From contig NC_081545.1 of assembly GCF_901000735.1 (NCBI RefSeq), positions 806,001 through 870,000 on the forward strand: a stretch of DNA of 64,000 nt. The letters are read 5' to 3'. Position numbers and translations under genes: made by a program. Below, in pieces: positions 1 to 12,449 of the stretch (position 1 is the stretch's first letter; every line of letters starts with the position of its first letter). The DNA is from Corylus avellana (lineage: Eukaryota > Streptophyta > Magnoliopsida > Fagales > Betulaceae). The notes beneath the pieces were generated by a model. The model worked only from the letters and a program-made list of their open reading frames with translations, was not told the origin of the DNA and searched no databases.

Positions 1-449
1 CAAAAGCTAGAATTGCTATGAAGAAAGCAGCTGTAAAGAAGGAAGCTGGGTGTAGTTGGGTAACCATGAAGGATGGTGTTCATGTTTTTGTGGCTGGAGA
101 CAAATCACACCCAGAGAAAGATCTGATATATGAAAAACTAAAGGAACTTAACAGGAAAATGAGAGATGCCGGATATGTGCCCGAGACAAGATTTGCACTA
201 TATGATCTTGAGCTGGAAAACAAGGAAGAACTCCTAAGCTATCATAGTGAGAAACTAGCAGTTGCTTTTGTTCTCACTCGCAAATCAGGGTTGCCTATAA
301 GGATAATGAAAAATCTCCGGGTTTGTGGTGACTGCCACACTGCCTTTAAATATATATCTAAGATTGTTGGTCGGCAAATAGTATTACGGGATACAAACAG
401 ATTTCATCATTTTCATGAAGGTAAGTGTTCATGTGGGGATTACTGGTAA
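1..449 (+). CDS. PPR protein with DYW deaminase domain, C-terminal part (5' truncated by window edge)
   Basis: This is the last about 148 residues of a pentatricopeptide repeat protein of the DYW subgroup. The frame is open from base 3 and ends at TAA 447-449. What is seen: the E/E+-to-DYW transition (GCSW near the start), the zinc-binding HSEK motif, a CGDCH motif, and the C-terminal CSCGDYW tripeptide ending. Known of the family: these are nuclear-encoded, organelle-targeted factors that carry out C-to-U editing of mitochondrial or plastid transcripts. The PPR array gives RNA specificity and the DYW domain is the cytidine deaminase. The HxE and CxxC deaminase residues are all present, so the domain looks catalytically intact. 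The PPR repeats and start codon lie upstream of the window, so the editing target and ortholog cannot be named. The first ATG visible (18) is internal and not the start. Confidence 0.95.
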   Translation, partial: KARIAMKKAAVKKEAGCSWVTMKDGVHVFVAGDKSHPEKDLIYEKLKELNRKMRDAGYVPETRFALYDLELENKEELLSYHSEKLAVAFVLTRKSGLPIRIMKNLRVCGDCHTAFKYISKIVGRQIVLRDTNRFHHFHEGKCSCGDYW

Positions 450-504
450 TCAATTACTGGATTAGATTTTACAAAAATATGAATTTACTGAAGGTCCATT
501 GTTT

Positions 505-3025
505 CTAAAGGGTTAAGAATACCATGGCACAGCTAGCAGAATATTACAGGGAAACTTCCTACAGTTCCTTTGTATCGGAAGAGTTAATACCAAGGCGCAG
601 ATTTATACTTTGATTGGCTCTCAAAGGCAGATCATGAAGGCAATTTACTCATGAAAAAGGGAATAGGGGGTGGTTTTGCTGTTCTTTCCGCTGTAATAAT
701 GATGGATCTATTTCTCACATTTCTTTCAATTTGCAATATGTTAAGCTGATGGAATTTGGTTTGTATGAGAAGATCCATTTTTGAGATGGGAGCATGAAGG
801 ATGATATTTATACTGCCCAACCATTATGTTTACTGAAACTGTTTACAATGTAGATTGCAACGAATAATAGGATCCTCAGCAAAGTTTTCCTTCTAATGAA
901 GACATCCAAAAAAAACATGCTGGATGTGCAGTTAAAATCGGACTTCCTTGGATGCTAGTCACCTTGATGTTTACTGCAAAAAGGAAGTAGGGCTCCGCAG
1001 ATAGCTACTGAACAAAGAGATTTTTAATTGATGCTTTTTACTGAAGTTTTTTTACTTTGTTTTGTGTTTTGAGGAATCTTAGATTCTGATGTAAATATGA
1101 GGCATATTAGTGGTGTATTTTGCTATGCAAGCTTGATTGTTCTTTCCCCTTGAACCAGATGATGGGATTTTATGATACCCTTGTGTTACACATGGCTTTT
1201 ATGTTAAGAGTAGGAGGAGAAGAAGGAATCAAGAAAGAAAGTATCAGCAACAACTGGTTTTCCTAAGGGACAGTTTATGATGTTCATATTGACAAATTGT
1301 TCTAATATTTATCTCATTTCTACTGAATCTTTTGTTACATTTTTTTTTTAGATCAATCACAAATACTACTATTATTATGGATATACCATATAAAATAAAT
1401 AAATAAATAAATAAAATAAAAAATAAAAAATAAAAACTCAATGTAATTTTAGCATTCAATGCGTATTCCTTCAAGAATGTTTTGGAGTAAATTTAGGAAT
1501 AGAATCCTCTCCAGTCCAAAATGGATTGGAGAATATTCAGTTTTTAGTTATGATTTCTTCTTAGAAATCCTAAAGCCATAAATAGGGCACCTATACACTA
1601 ACAAAAAATAATAATAAAATATTATTTTAGATTTAAAAATAAATAAAAATAAAAATAATAAAAAATTAAAAAATATTTTTAAAAAAACTAAGGGTGGCCG
1701 GCCAGCCCATGGCCCAACGGGGGTGGTCCGGCCACCCCATTAATTTTTTTTTTTTTAGTTTGGCCCTAGGGGGGTGGCCGGACCACCCCATAGGGCCAAA
1801 TGATTTTTTATTTATTTTTTTATTTTTATGGCTTTAGTGTAGTGGTAAGCTTTAATTAATTTACTAATTTAGTTTATTGATCTTCTTGAATTTATGACAT
1901 TTCCTTCTTGAAAGTCTCTCTTGGGATGTGGATGAGACAATGGGATACTGGTAAGACCCACAACTCAGGCCCATTATACAAATGAGTCAGTTGAGCCCAT
2001 TATACAAATACAAATAATAATACTACGACTACTAATTTAGTAAAGGAAAACTACTGGCCACTACATTTGAGGATTAAGAACCCAAAAAACAAGAGTATTT
2101 GAAAAGGGTTCTGGTTAGGGTTTTTATTATTTTTCACGAGATTCTCGTCCTGGTACGTAGTGTAAGTGTAATTAGTCAGTTTTTCCAATTAATTGTTGTA
2201 TATTTAACTTAAAGATTGACTCTTTCATCAAATTTTACATATATGTATACCTAAGTTCACACTCTCTCATGTAGCTTTAAGATTAAAGGGTAATTTTCAT
2301 CGTCACGTCAAAAATGATGATAGACGAAGTGTGCATTTGGAAGTTCTCATAGCATTTCTCTTTTTATTTTCCTTACCAGTGCTTACAGGTGCTCTGCAAC
2401 ACTACATTGTTAATGGCAGAAAGGTTAGAATGATTTGAGGGCTTTTTTCTTTACTGGGTATGTGATATTATCGCAATTAGTGCATAATTTTTTTGTTCAG
2501 TTTTTAGTTTTCACCTAAATTTGGGGTTTCAATACGTTATGCTTGAAGTGTCAAATCTCCGTTAGAGCTGGGTATGTTTCATTTTGCTTTTAGACCTACC
2601 TGATTCTGCTGTGAAATTGTCGTACATAAACAATTCAAGCAAAATTTAGGTTTTTTAACTCTTTTTTATTTTTTTATTTTATTTTATCTTTCCCTATATG
2701 AAACTGATCATTGAATTAGCTAAATTAGATTTTTCTTTTCATTTTTACTTCATTTTTCATTCCTGGGTTTGCTGTGATTTGAACCACATTGTGAAATCAG
2801 AATCCCTATAATGGTTTCTAGCTATTTGTAAATATCCCTGCGCCTGCCTGAACAGTTTATGCCTCCAAGAAAGCTTGTTCCTATCATCATTCTGTTTTAG
2901 CTTTCCCTTCATTTTGGTGCTGAAAATGAGGATAATGAAAGAAATGATTTTTATGAATATCATGTTTCAGAATTTTTGGTTATGAAGGTATTAAAGAAGT
3001 AACTACATTCAAGAAAGATTATTGT
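505..3025. repeat. Duplicated block, copy A (pair with 7863-9700)
   Basis: It begins about 55 bases after the PPR stop codon and aligns in the same order and orientation with 7863-9700. Shared landmarks are GGCTCTCAAAGGCAGATCATG (625/7987), ATTCTCGTCCTGGTACGTA (2141/8866) and GCTTACAGGTGCTCTGCAAC (2381/8991). Copy A carries extra segments that copy B lacks (about 970-1430, 1495-1850 and 2230-2350). Copy B has its own extra about 150 bases near 8590-8740. Because copy B runs into the upstream region of FRS10, the unit probably holds PPR 3' flank plus FRS10 promoter/leader. An old LTR pair is the alternative, but I could not find matching TG...CA ends or a target duplication. Confidence 0.8.
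1495..1850. mobile_element. Insertion in duplication copy A with GC-rich inverted repeat (MITE-like)
   Basis: This stretch is present in copy A of the duplicated block and absent at the matching place in copy B (about 8430-8445), so it behaves as an insertion. At 1691-1795 it has a GC-rich foldback in which GGGTGGCCGG and CCGGCCACCCC words occur on both sides of a T-rich spacer. The words CTAAAGCCATAAA (about 1569) and its complement TTTATGGCTTTAG (about 1824) suggest short terminal inverted repeats. A short palindrome, CCAGTCCAAAATGGATTGG, lies at 1511-1529 and recurs in variant form at 22342-22380. No coding capacity is visible. The family is not identified. Confidence 0.5.
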
Positions 3026-3101
3026 CTTGGGGTTAGTTAAGTTGAGATTTTTTGTTTTCCAAATACCAACTTAGGAAAATTCCAGCAATTTCCAGACTGC
3101 T

Positions 3102-6100
3102 ATGCCTTGTACCCGGTCAAAGACTGCTATGCCTAGTGCCCGGTCAAAAACTTTTGAAGCAAACAGATGGTGCTCCACCCTGACGTACCGGCAGCTGGGA
3201 CGCATTTGGCGGGATTACCGTATCTGGAGCTCTATAAACCTTAGGATTCCTAATTCTGATGAAAGGGTGTCCGCCTTCACTGGCAGGGACGAAGTGGGCC
3301 TGCACGAGGACTCACTGAAGGCTGGGCTTCGATTCCCGATTCCCGATTCCCGATTCCCGATTCCCCGTGAGGTTAGGGAGGTGCTGGCCTACCTTAATCT
3401 TGCCCCCTCCCAGCTGCTGCCAAATACATGGCAAACCCTATTAGCTTGTTCTGTTCTCTCACCCTCTGTTTTTGGAGCCAAGCATCATTTGTCAGTGAAG
3501 GAATTCCTGTACTGCTACCGCCCTGAAGAGAAGTACATCGGGTGGTGGACCTTCCACTGTCACGGCTCCAAATGGAATGTTGTGTCGGATCTCCAATCCA
3601 GTAACAAGAAGTGGAAGAATAGGTTTTTCTTAATCTCCGGCAGTGAGTGGGAGTTCAGGAATATGGACATGGCGGACAAACAGAAGCCAATAGGTGTCAA
3701 TAGGAGATGGGGATACCTTCGCCCAAAAGGTGAGTTTGTTATGGTTTTCTTTTTGACCATTGTTCATTGTGGGTTTTCGCCGGCTCGTTTTTGTTTGCTC
3801 ATTTCCTTTTTGTCTTATGCAGCTCATTCTAAGCCCAATTTGAGCGTGGAGGAGTTGGGGTGGGTGAATCAGTTGGCAAACACAAAGGGGAGTTTTCGTG
3901 AGTTGACATCCATGGGGAACATGGAGAAATACTTTTTTCACCCTAAGCTCTCTCTAGCAGGGATAGGTAAATGTGACACCCCTATTCCAGTAGGGGCTAT
4001 ATCTGTTTTTTTGTGTGTTCAACCACATTCCTTTCCTTGGCAGGCATAATTTCAAACGATACTCGGGCCATTGTTAAGTCACAGAAGTCCCAGGCTCAAG
4101 GTTTGAAAGAGGCTGATGCCCGCCCGAGCAAAAAGGCAAAGACTTCTCGGGAGAATACTACTCCCGAGGACGCTCACGCTCTGAGGTGTTTAGCTTCCTT
4201 TGTTGCGTTCAGTTCTAAGGGCCTCTGGAAGGAAAAAGTCCCTTCTCAAACCAAGTCAGCGGAGGCGCCTTCGGCTGCTGCTACACCTGCAACATCTCTG
4301 GATCATGTTCCGATGCCTGAGGCTTCTAAACCGCTGACTGCTCGGGCCTCAAAAATGGGGCCAGCTGCCCAACCTGAGTGGACTGTGCCTATGGGACTTG
4401 AAGCTTCTGCCTCATTTGGTTTTGATGTCCTATTTATTATTAGCAGGAATGGTGAGGTAGCAACTGAACAGCCTGGAGCCCTGCACAGTGTGGATCGGGT
4501 GCCTGAAGGGAGAGGGAAGGGAGTGGCCCTCTGACCCGCCTGAGAGCTCTGATTCTGGCGAGCAAGCCGAACTTCCTCAGACAACACAATCTGGTCCCCG
4601 TTCTCCGGCTAGGTGGGTAGAACAGCTCAGGCACCCAATGAGGGTGCTTGAGAAGGTTTTTCCTGCGGACTGCTTGGCGAAGAGGAGGGGAGAGCCTTGC
4701 AAAAACATCTGTGAGAGGTTATGTGGCCTCCTAGCTCAGGTAAGAGTCTATGCATATTCTGGACTTAGTCAGCTTCTATTTCTCTCTGAACTTATCTGTT
4801 CCATTTTATGTGTCCTTAGGCTGCATTGGAGACACTGGCTCTTTGCAAAGAGCAAGACCTGCACGAGAATGACCTACAATCCTTGGGCGAGCTTGAGACT
4901 ACACGGGCAAAACTGAAAGATACCCAGGCTCAACTTGACGATGCTCGAGCCCAACTTAATGAGACTGCGCTCTTCAGAACTCTCTGCAGCGACCTGAAGG
5001 CTAAGGTAACCAAGTGTAATTTGACACGAGCAGTACTGGAGGAGAAGGAGGCCGTGCTCAAATCTGTCAAGGAGCTAGAATCGGAGAAGGCCAGATCAGC
5101 CAAGCTTGGATCAATCGATACTGACTTTGGGGCTGCCCGAGCTAAGCTGGAGGCACTGCACAAAGAGTTTGAGTCAGAGAAGACCAAGTCTACAGCTTTG
5201 GAGGGTCTTCGGGAGGAGCTAGCAGCTGAGAAGAAAAGGTTGGCCAAAGTGGAAGCCAATCTTCAGGCTAAACAAGCTGAGTTGACGACGGAGCTTAACG
5301 ATGTCAAGACCGAACTTGATGCTGAGTTGGCCCGTTCCTCCCAGCATGGAATCAAGCTAAGTACCATGCAGAGGGGGTTGGAGAATACTCAACTGAAGCT
5401 GAGGCACAGCCAGGGGAAGTTGGAGTCAGTTTCAGATAAGTTGGAAATTACCCGGAAAGACCTGGAAACTGAGAGAGCTTAACATCCCAACTTGAGAGCC
5501 AACTTTGGAAGGCTCGGATGAGCAGGACAACCGCCTGGGGCATCGGTTTCACACAAGGGTTTGACACCCTCAGGGACTTGGTCGAAGGAGGTCCCCCAAA
5601 AATGGACATTTCAAAGCTTGATGCGGAGGACTTTGTTCCAGGTATTGTTCAAATAAAAAAATTCTCTCACTCTTGAGGCCCTTTGTTTATAAAATTTCAC
5701 AGCAACAAGGGTAGAAGCAATTTAGCATCTGGGAAGGGTTTCTTTATTGATTTACCAATTAAGAACAAGATTAGAAGAAATAAGAGGCTTTTATTCCTTG
5801 GATTCCATACTTATATTCAAGCTCATTTTCAGGGGTCGTGCCATCTTATAGAGGATCTTTACATAGGTGCCGACTGTAATTATTAATTGATGAACTAACA
5901 GCTGAGTCCTCTCCGAACTGCAGGAGATAGAACATCAAATGCATTAATTCATTGGTTGGTTTCATCTGGAAATCTCTAAATATTACTCTCAATCACTTGG
6001 TTATGACAACGTCAAAGATACTAAGTGTTAATTGCTGCAACTTCTGCCAACGAGTTGAAAACCTCTGTATGTTCTCTCTCTCCCTCTTCCTCTCAAACTC

Positions 6101-7697
6101 ATATATTTATGCAGGTGTGTGTATGTGTGCTAGCTACATATGCTATAAGTATGAGTGTTAATTATATATTAGAAAGACTCCAACATCAAGCGGTACCAGC
6201 TTTATTGAAAAGGTACAAGGCATATTATACATTACATCCAGGAACCTACCAACCTCCTTATGGGAGATTTTGATGAGGTTATCTCTTCCTCTCTGAAAAG
6301 TGAAAACACACAAAACACAGGGATAGACTACTGTCATGGATGAGATGATTACAGTGATTTGAAGTGATTCAGAACTGAATCAGAAAGCTTAGAGAAAACC
6401 CACACTATACAGGTTAGAGCTTCCTTGGACAATATTACATTTATAAACAAATTTTAATAAATAAAATTGATGAGGTGATGTATTCTTGGTGCTTTATTTC
6501 TCATTGTTTTTTAACTGAGTGAAAACTGGCACTTGGGTGAACTCGAGCAAATATTGTGTGGAAGATACAATCTGTAAACAAAACTCCGAGAACTACCTTG
6601 CTGCACTGGTATTCATTTTGGTTCAATTATTTGTTACATATAAGCTTCCCACATGTCACTTTATCTAAAAATAATCAAAAATATCAATGCCTATTTTTGG
6701 TTAATTAGATTAGTTTGAAATAAAAGAACTGTGATACATTGTATTGGCTGAGCCCTTTAGAGTTTAGATTTGAACGATTTTGGGGATGCATTTTTAGTTT
6801 ATGCTCCGATTTCACTGGATATCTCTTAACCATTAATTCAACTAATTCAAGGGCTTCCAATTTTCCAGGTGGTTTATTGTTGGAGCTCCTAACAGCACAA
6901 TCTGTTTTTCATCTACAGATCTAAGTGGGTCATTTTCACTTTGGTAGATGTCTCATTTGGAGGGTTTCTTTTTTGTTTTGCATTCTATGTAGTGTCTAAC
7001 TGTCTATTGTTTCTTTTATTCATATGAGTTTCTGAATTTTAGAGAAATGGGGGATCTGTGCAATGATTGTATTTAGAGAAATGGCGAGTGAAATACATAA
7101 ACTTGCTTGTGTTATGAGCTTCTTAATATAAAATTTGAAATTTTTGGCTATCTTCTTTTTTCAAAAAGTCCATTTAAGATTATCTTTGTCCTTTTCCTAT
7201 TAAATACAAAATACTAGCGACTTTATAGGTTTCGTTCCTCCCAGCTTTTCATACCTATATGAGGGAGATGAGGTGAACATGACTCTGGGTCTCAGGTTAA
7301 GTTAGAGGGTAAATACTCCGCGAGAAGATTTCAGAGAATCTTATCTGGATTTTGGCTACAAGGAGCAAAGCGCAGATCAACAAGGTATGCAATTGAGCTC
7401 TGTATGACTTCAGAAAGATATCATGTATTTTTGTTCTCATTTTGACCTCGCATCTTGCTGTTAATTGAGTTATTGCATGGCACTTTGGCTTGGAATGGTT
7501 TGGGTTTCTCATGGGAATTCAGGGGCTATTGAGTATTCAGGTAAATCAATAAAGGATCCGAGATTCTTGAGGCCCTCGCATCTCTGGAAGACAATATTGC
7601 TCAAGATGGCCGGTCCACTTCTGAAGGAGTTCTACATGAAGAGGACCCTGCTGAACCTGGGACCGATGAAGCCCAAAGTAGTTCTTCTTCGGCATGA
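3102..7697 (+). pseudogene. Decayed 'putative gypsy type transposon' (PF04195-like) gene with coiled-coil region
   Basis: A multi-exon relic. Likely exons are 3102-3729, 3823-3966, 4044-4740, 4820-5641 and a terminal piece ending at TGA 7695-7697; the inner borders have GT/AG signals. The first exon carries the family hallmarks: FPIP repeats, a VLAYLNLAPSQL motif, a GWWTFH motif and RRWGYLRP. Exon 4 codes for more than 200 residues of Lys/Glu-rich heptads, a long coiled coil, followed by the conserved WGIGFTQGFDTLRDLV and DAEDFVP words. The last exon ends EPGTDEAQSSSSSA. It is broken: the frame shifts near 4500-4520 and again at about 5480 (stop TAA 5480-5482), and a stop at 7542 blocks the expected acceptor. 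The proteins are thought to come from gypsy-type elements; their function is unknown. A GATTCCC tandem repeat (3331-3364) lies inside exon 1. Confidence 0.75.
5642..7540 (+). other. Long intron-like gap of the PF04195-like relic
   Basis: This stretch lies between the conserved DAEDFVP exon end and the Ser-rich C-terminal piece. It is AT-rich and has only short random reading frames. A possible short exon near 7280-7380 could not be confirmed. I see no other gene here. Confidence 0.4.
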
Positions 7698-7862
7698 TTT
7701 TCTGTAGGATTTTTGCTGTTTTTGTTTTCTTTTTGTATCCAAACTGTGCCTAATGTGTTGCGGCGTTTTTACATGACTTTCCTTTGCGCATAGACTTGGA
7801 AGCACTTAGGTTAGATTGGCTCCGTGCCTGGCACTTACAAGAGCCCTTTTGTGTACATTTAG

Positions 7863-9700
7863 GAAGAATACCAAAGAGTTAGCAGAATAGTACAGAGAAA
7901 CTTCCTATAGTTCCCTTGTATGGCACATATTTTGGGTAAGAGTTCATACCAAGGCACATATTTATACTTTCGATTGGCTCTCAAAGGCAGATCATGAAGG
8001 CAATTTACTCATATAAAAAAGGGGTTTTTGCTGTTTTTTCCACACTAACAATGATGAATCTATTTCTCTCATTTCTTTCAATTTGCAATATGTTAACGCT
8101 GATGGAATTTGTTGTGTGTCAGAAGATCCATTTTTGATATGGGAACATGAAGAAGGATGCTATTTATACTGCGATGTTTACTGCAACTTTTTACAATCTA
8201 GATTGCAACGAAAGGCAGGATCTTCAGCAAAGTTTTCCTTCTAATGAAAGGCATCAAAAGAAACAAACAAAAAAAAAAAAAAAAAAAAAAAAAGGAAGAA
8301 AATTCATGCAGGATGTGCAGTTAAAATAAGAGTTTCTTGGATGCTAAGTCACCTTAATGTTTATTGATCTACTATCAAAAACTCAATGCATAATCCTAGC
8401 ATTCAAAGCCTATACCCTTCAGGAATGTGTTTTGAATAAACTCTAATTAATTTACTAATTTGGTTTCATTAATCTTCTTGAATTCATGCCATTTCCTTCT
8501 TGAGCAGACAATGGGATGCTGGGAAGACCCGCATAATAAGGCCCACAAACCGGCCCATCATACAAATAAGTTTGTTAAGCCCACGACCCATCCCAGTTGT
8601 TGCCACGTCATCATAGAGCCGAGTGAATGACATGTCATTTTGCTTACTTGGCAAGGTTCTGGAATTGGGCTTTTCTAAAGAGGGCCCATACGAAGATTTT
8701 GGGCCCCCATTGACTTACACTATAATAATATATAATATATTATAATAATACGAATACTAAATTTAGTAAAACTACTGCAGGGGACGATGAAGAACCCAAA
8801 GCACAAACAAAAACAGAGTACCTGAAAAACGGTTCTGATTAGGGTTTTTATTATTTTTCACAAGATTCTCGTCCTGGTACGTAATCTATATCTAATTAAT
8901 CAGTTTTTTCAGTTAATTTTTGTATTATTTGCCTTGATGTTCGACTCTTTCATCAAATTCTGTTCCATAATTTTTACTTTCCTTATCAGTGCTTACAGGT
9001 GCTCTGCAACACCACATTGTTAAAGGCAGAGAAATTAGAATCATTTAAAGGCTTTTTTGTGCAATTTTATTTACTGGGTATGTGATAATATCGCAATTAA
9101 TGCATAGTTTTTTTTTTTTTTTTTTGTTCAGTTTTTAGTTTACACTATCTGAAGCTAAATTTGGGGTTTCTATTCGTTTTGTTTGAAGTGTCAATCTCCG
9201 TTAGAGCTGGGTCCGTTTCCTTTGGTTAGACCTACCTGAGTCTGCTTTGAAATTGTGGTACATAGACAATCTCAAGCTAAATTTAGGTTTTTTTAACTGG
9301 TCCTATTGATTTTATCTTTCTCTATATGAAAATGATCCTTGTATTAGCTAAATTAGATTTTTTGTTTTTTTGTCATTTTTACTTCATTTTTCATTCCTTG
9401 GTTTGCTATGACTTGAACTACATTTTTAAAGAAAATGAAATCCCTTAGACTGGTTTTCTGTCTATTTGCAAGTATCCCTACCTGAACAGTTTATGCGGCC
9501 AAGAAAGCTTGTTCCTATTTAGCTTTCCCTTCATTTTGGTGCTGAAACTGAGGATAATGTAGAAAATGAAGTTTTTAGTATTATGTTTTAGAAAAAATGT
9601 TTGTCTTTTTACTTATCAAAAAAAAAAAAAAAAAAAAGTTTTAGAATTTTTGGTTTTCAGGGTATCAAAGAAGTAAGTACCCGTAAGAAAGATTGATGTC
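7863..9700. repeat. Duplicated block, copy B (pair with 505-3025)
   Basis: This is the second copy of the block described at 505-3025, in the same orientation. It starts around GAAGAATACC and ends around AAGAAAGATTGATGTC. It is shorter than copy A because several segments of copy A are missing. It contains an A-run at 8270-8293 and another near 9619-9637. It runs directly into the FRS10 upstream region. Confidence 0.8.
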
Positions 9701-10189
9701 AGAGGCTTTCACTATTTTCATTATCTGCTTTAAGTTTGGTTTGTGGTCTCTCTTCTTTTTCATTGAGAAAAGAAAAGAGTCGACTCAATTTTAAGTTGAA
9801 CCTATATCTAAGCAGGACTTCAGGGCAAAGCCGAATCTTTGCAGTAGTTGAAAAAATAATTTTTAACTCAAGCATTGAAAAGTTCATGTTAGAGAGTTCG
9901 ACCTTAAATTCTTGAAAGCTTCCACAGTCCACGGTTGATCAGAAAACAAGGGAATATGCAAATGGAAGCAAATATTGATACTTTATTTGCTATGCTTTTA
10001 GTTTCAATACACAAATAAATAAATGAACTTAATTGATGAAAATAATTGTATTTAATTTTATTTTGGGTGAATGTTTTCATTTTCTTCTGCCTCAAATAAT
10101 TTAACTATTTTATTCTTTTTCTGTGTATTCTCAGCTACAAAACAAAAGAACAAGAGTTTTGGAACATTTTTTTTGGTTTTGCGATCAAA
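8760..10189 (+). promoter_or_regulatory. Probable FRS10 promoter and intron-bearing 5' leader
   Basis: A leader-like stretch (GATTAGGGTTTTTATTATTTT, 8838-8858) ends at CCTG with a good plant donor, GTACGTA, at 8877. An acceptor-like CTTACAG lies at 8992-8998, and another, TTCTCAG, at about 10128-10134 just before the coding exon. The pattern suggests a spliced 5' UTR. No transcript evidence is available, so exon limits are inferred. The same leader sequence is duplicated at about 2100-2400 with no FRS gene behind it. Confidence 0.4.
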
Positions 10190-12449
10190 ATGACGATGAA
10201 GCCATCAAACAACATCTGGATTCGACGCCAACAGTGCCCATGTGGAGATTGGAAGTGTTATATCAAGTATGAAGGAGATGATCAGGCTTCAGTAAGCTCT
10301 CAGCTACTGAAGAGTGAAACAATGCCATCATCATCATCGGCGGAAGCAGTCTTTACTCCTTATGTGGGTCAAATTTTCAGAACTGATGACGATGCTTTTG
10401 AATACTATAGCAATTTTGCCCGGAAGAATGGGTTTTCAATTCGAAAAGCACGATCAACCGAAAGCCAAAATTTAGGTATATATAGACGAGATTTTGTTTG
10501 TTATCGGTCAGGGTTTAATCAACCCAGAAAAAAAGCCAATGTGGAGCATCCAAGGGAGCGTAAATCAGTTCGATGTGGATGTGATGCAAAATTATATTTG
10601 ACAAAGGAAATTGTTGATGGTGTTACTCAATGGTATGTTTCACAATTTAGTAATGTTCATAACCATGAATTATTGGAAGATGACCAAGTTCGCCTACTTC
10701 CTGCTTATCGGAAAATACAGGAGGCTGATCAAGAACGAATTCTTTTACTCTCAAAAGCTGGGTTTCCTGTGAACCGGATAGTGAAAGTGTTGGAGTTAGA
10801 GAAGGGTGTTCAACCTGGGCAGTTGCCGTTCATAGAGAAGGATGTTAGAAATTTTGTTCGGACATGTAAAAAGACTGTACAAGAAAATGATGCTTTGCTC
10901 ACTGAGAAAAGGGAGAATGATACACTGGAACTTGTCGATGCCTGCAAGGCTATGGTGGATAGGGATCCAGATTTTGTTTATGATTATACCACAGATGAAA
11001 ATGGTAAGGTTGAAAATATTGCATGGTCATCTGGTGACTCTGTTCGCTCATATACAGTATTTGGTGACGTAGCTACTTTTGACACCTCATATCGTTCTAT
11101 CACCTATGGATTGCTCCTTGGAGTATGGTTTGGTATAGATAATCATGGCAAGGCAATTTTCTTTGGGTGTGTTTTGCTACAAGAAGAAAATTCTCATTCA
11201 TTTGCATGGGCTTTACAGGTTTGTGGACGCAAATTCTTGTGATTAATTCGCGTCTATCTTCATGCAATTTGTTTATGATTTTTTCTTTTTGAACAGACTT
11301 TTGTTCGATTTATGAGAGGAAGACGGCCACAGACAATTCTAACTGATATAGATTCGGGCCTCAGAGATGCTATAGCAAGGGAGTTACCAAATACTAAACA
11401 TGTGATATGTGTATGGCATATTCTGTCCAAATTATCTAGTTGGTTCACTTTGCCTCTTGGATCACAGTATGCAGATTTTAAAGCTGACTTTGATATGTTG
11501 TGTCATCTGGAGAGTGTAGAAGATTTTGAACATCAATGGAATCTTTTGGTTGCTCGGTTTGGACTTGTTTCAGATAAGCACATATCATTACTGTTTTCAT
11601 ATCGAGCATCCTGGCCACTTTCCTACACTAGAAGTTACTTCGTGGCTCGTATGTTGACAGCTGAGTTTTCTCAATCTTTGGACTCATTCTTGAAAAGAAT
11701 CTTGAGTGCACCGACGTGTTTGCAAGTATTCTTTGAGCAGGTATTCTGCCTACATGACTATGTTTTGTTTCCTCTCTCCCCCTTCCCCTAACTTCCTCCA
11801 CTTAGTTGATTAACTGCTTAAGATTTCTTTTTGGATCTTGTAGATTGGAATTGCTGCTAACCTTCAAAATCAAACCAGAGAAGGAATTCAGTATATGCAT
11901 ATCAAGACATGCATACCTATTGAAGAACATGCACGAAGTATTCTTACACCTTATGCTTTCAGTGTGTTACAACATGAAATTGTGCTGTCCATGCAATATG
12001 CAACAACAGAAATGGCAAATGGATCCTATCTTGTGCGACATTACAAGAAAATGGATGGGGAATGTTTGGTGATTTGGATACCAGATGATGAGCAAATCCA
12101 CTGTTCATGTAAGGAATTTGAACATTCGGGAATATTATGCAGGCACTCTCTTCGAGTACTTATAGTGAAGAACTACTTTGAGCTCCCAGAAAGGTATTTT
12201 CTGCATCGTTGGCGGGTAGAGACTTCTTTACTTCCCATGGATGATCAACATGTTCAAATCAGCAGCGACGAGTGCACTCAAGCATTTCATTCCCTTGCTG
12301 CAACTTTATTGACAGAATCCTTGATCTCTAAGGAACGTTTTAATTATGTTCATAGAGAACTTACAGGGCTCCTCGAGCATGTTAGAAACATGCCAGTCAT
12401 TGATGAATTTGCCATGAATATGGCAGCTAACAATGTCAGTGAATCTTAG
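10190..12449 (+). CDS. FRS10: FAR1-RELATED SEQUENCE 10 (FHY3/FAR1 family transcription factor)
   Basis: Three coding exons, 10190-11218, 11297-11740 and 11844-12449, all in phase 0 with GT/AG borders, give 692 residues. The N-terminus (NNIWIRRQQCPCGDWKCYI) and overall sequence match Arabidopsis FRS10 as I know it. Domains: FAR1 zinc-binding DNA-binding region, residues about 65-165 (C104, C129/C131, H157, H159); MULE transposase-derived core from about 290, with D298 in FDTS and D360 in ILTDIDS; SWIM finger CSC...CRH at 578-592. Known of the family: FHY3/FAR1 proteins are transcription factors domesticated from Mutator-like transposases and act in the nucleus, the best-studied members in light signalling; FRS10 itself is less characterised. 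The length is normal for the family (Arabidopsis about 685). The ATG at 10190 is chosen because the conserved N-terminus begins there. No break is seen. Confidence 0.95.

Noticed and set aside
505..9700. The whole 505-9700 region as one LTR retrotransposon with 2 kb LTRs
   Set aside because: The two blocks lack matching TG...CA ends, a primer-binding site and a target duplication that I could find, and copy B merges with the FRS10 leader. It is kept as an alternative, not as the call.
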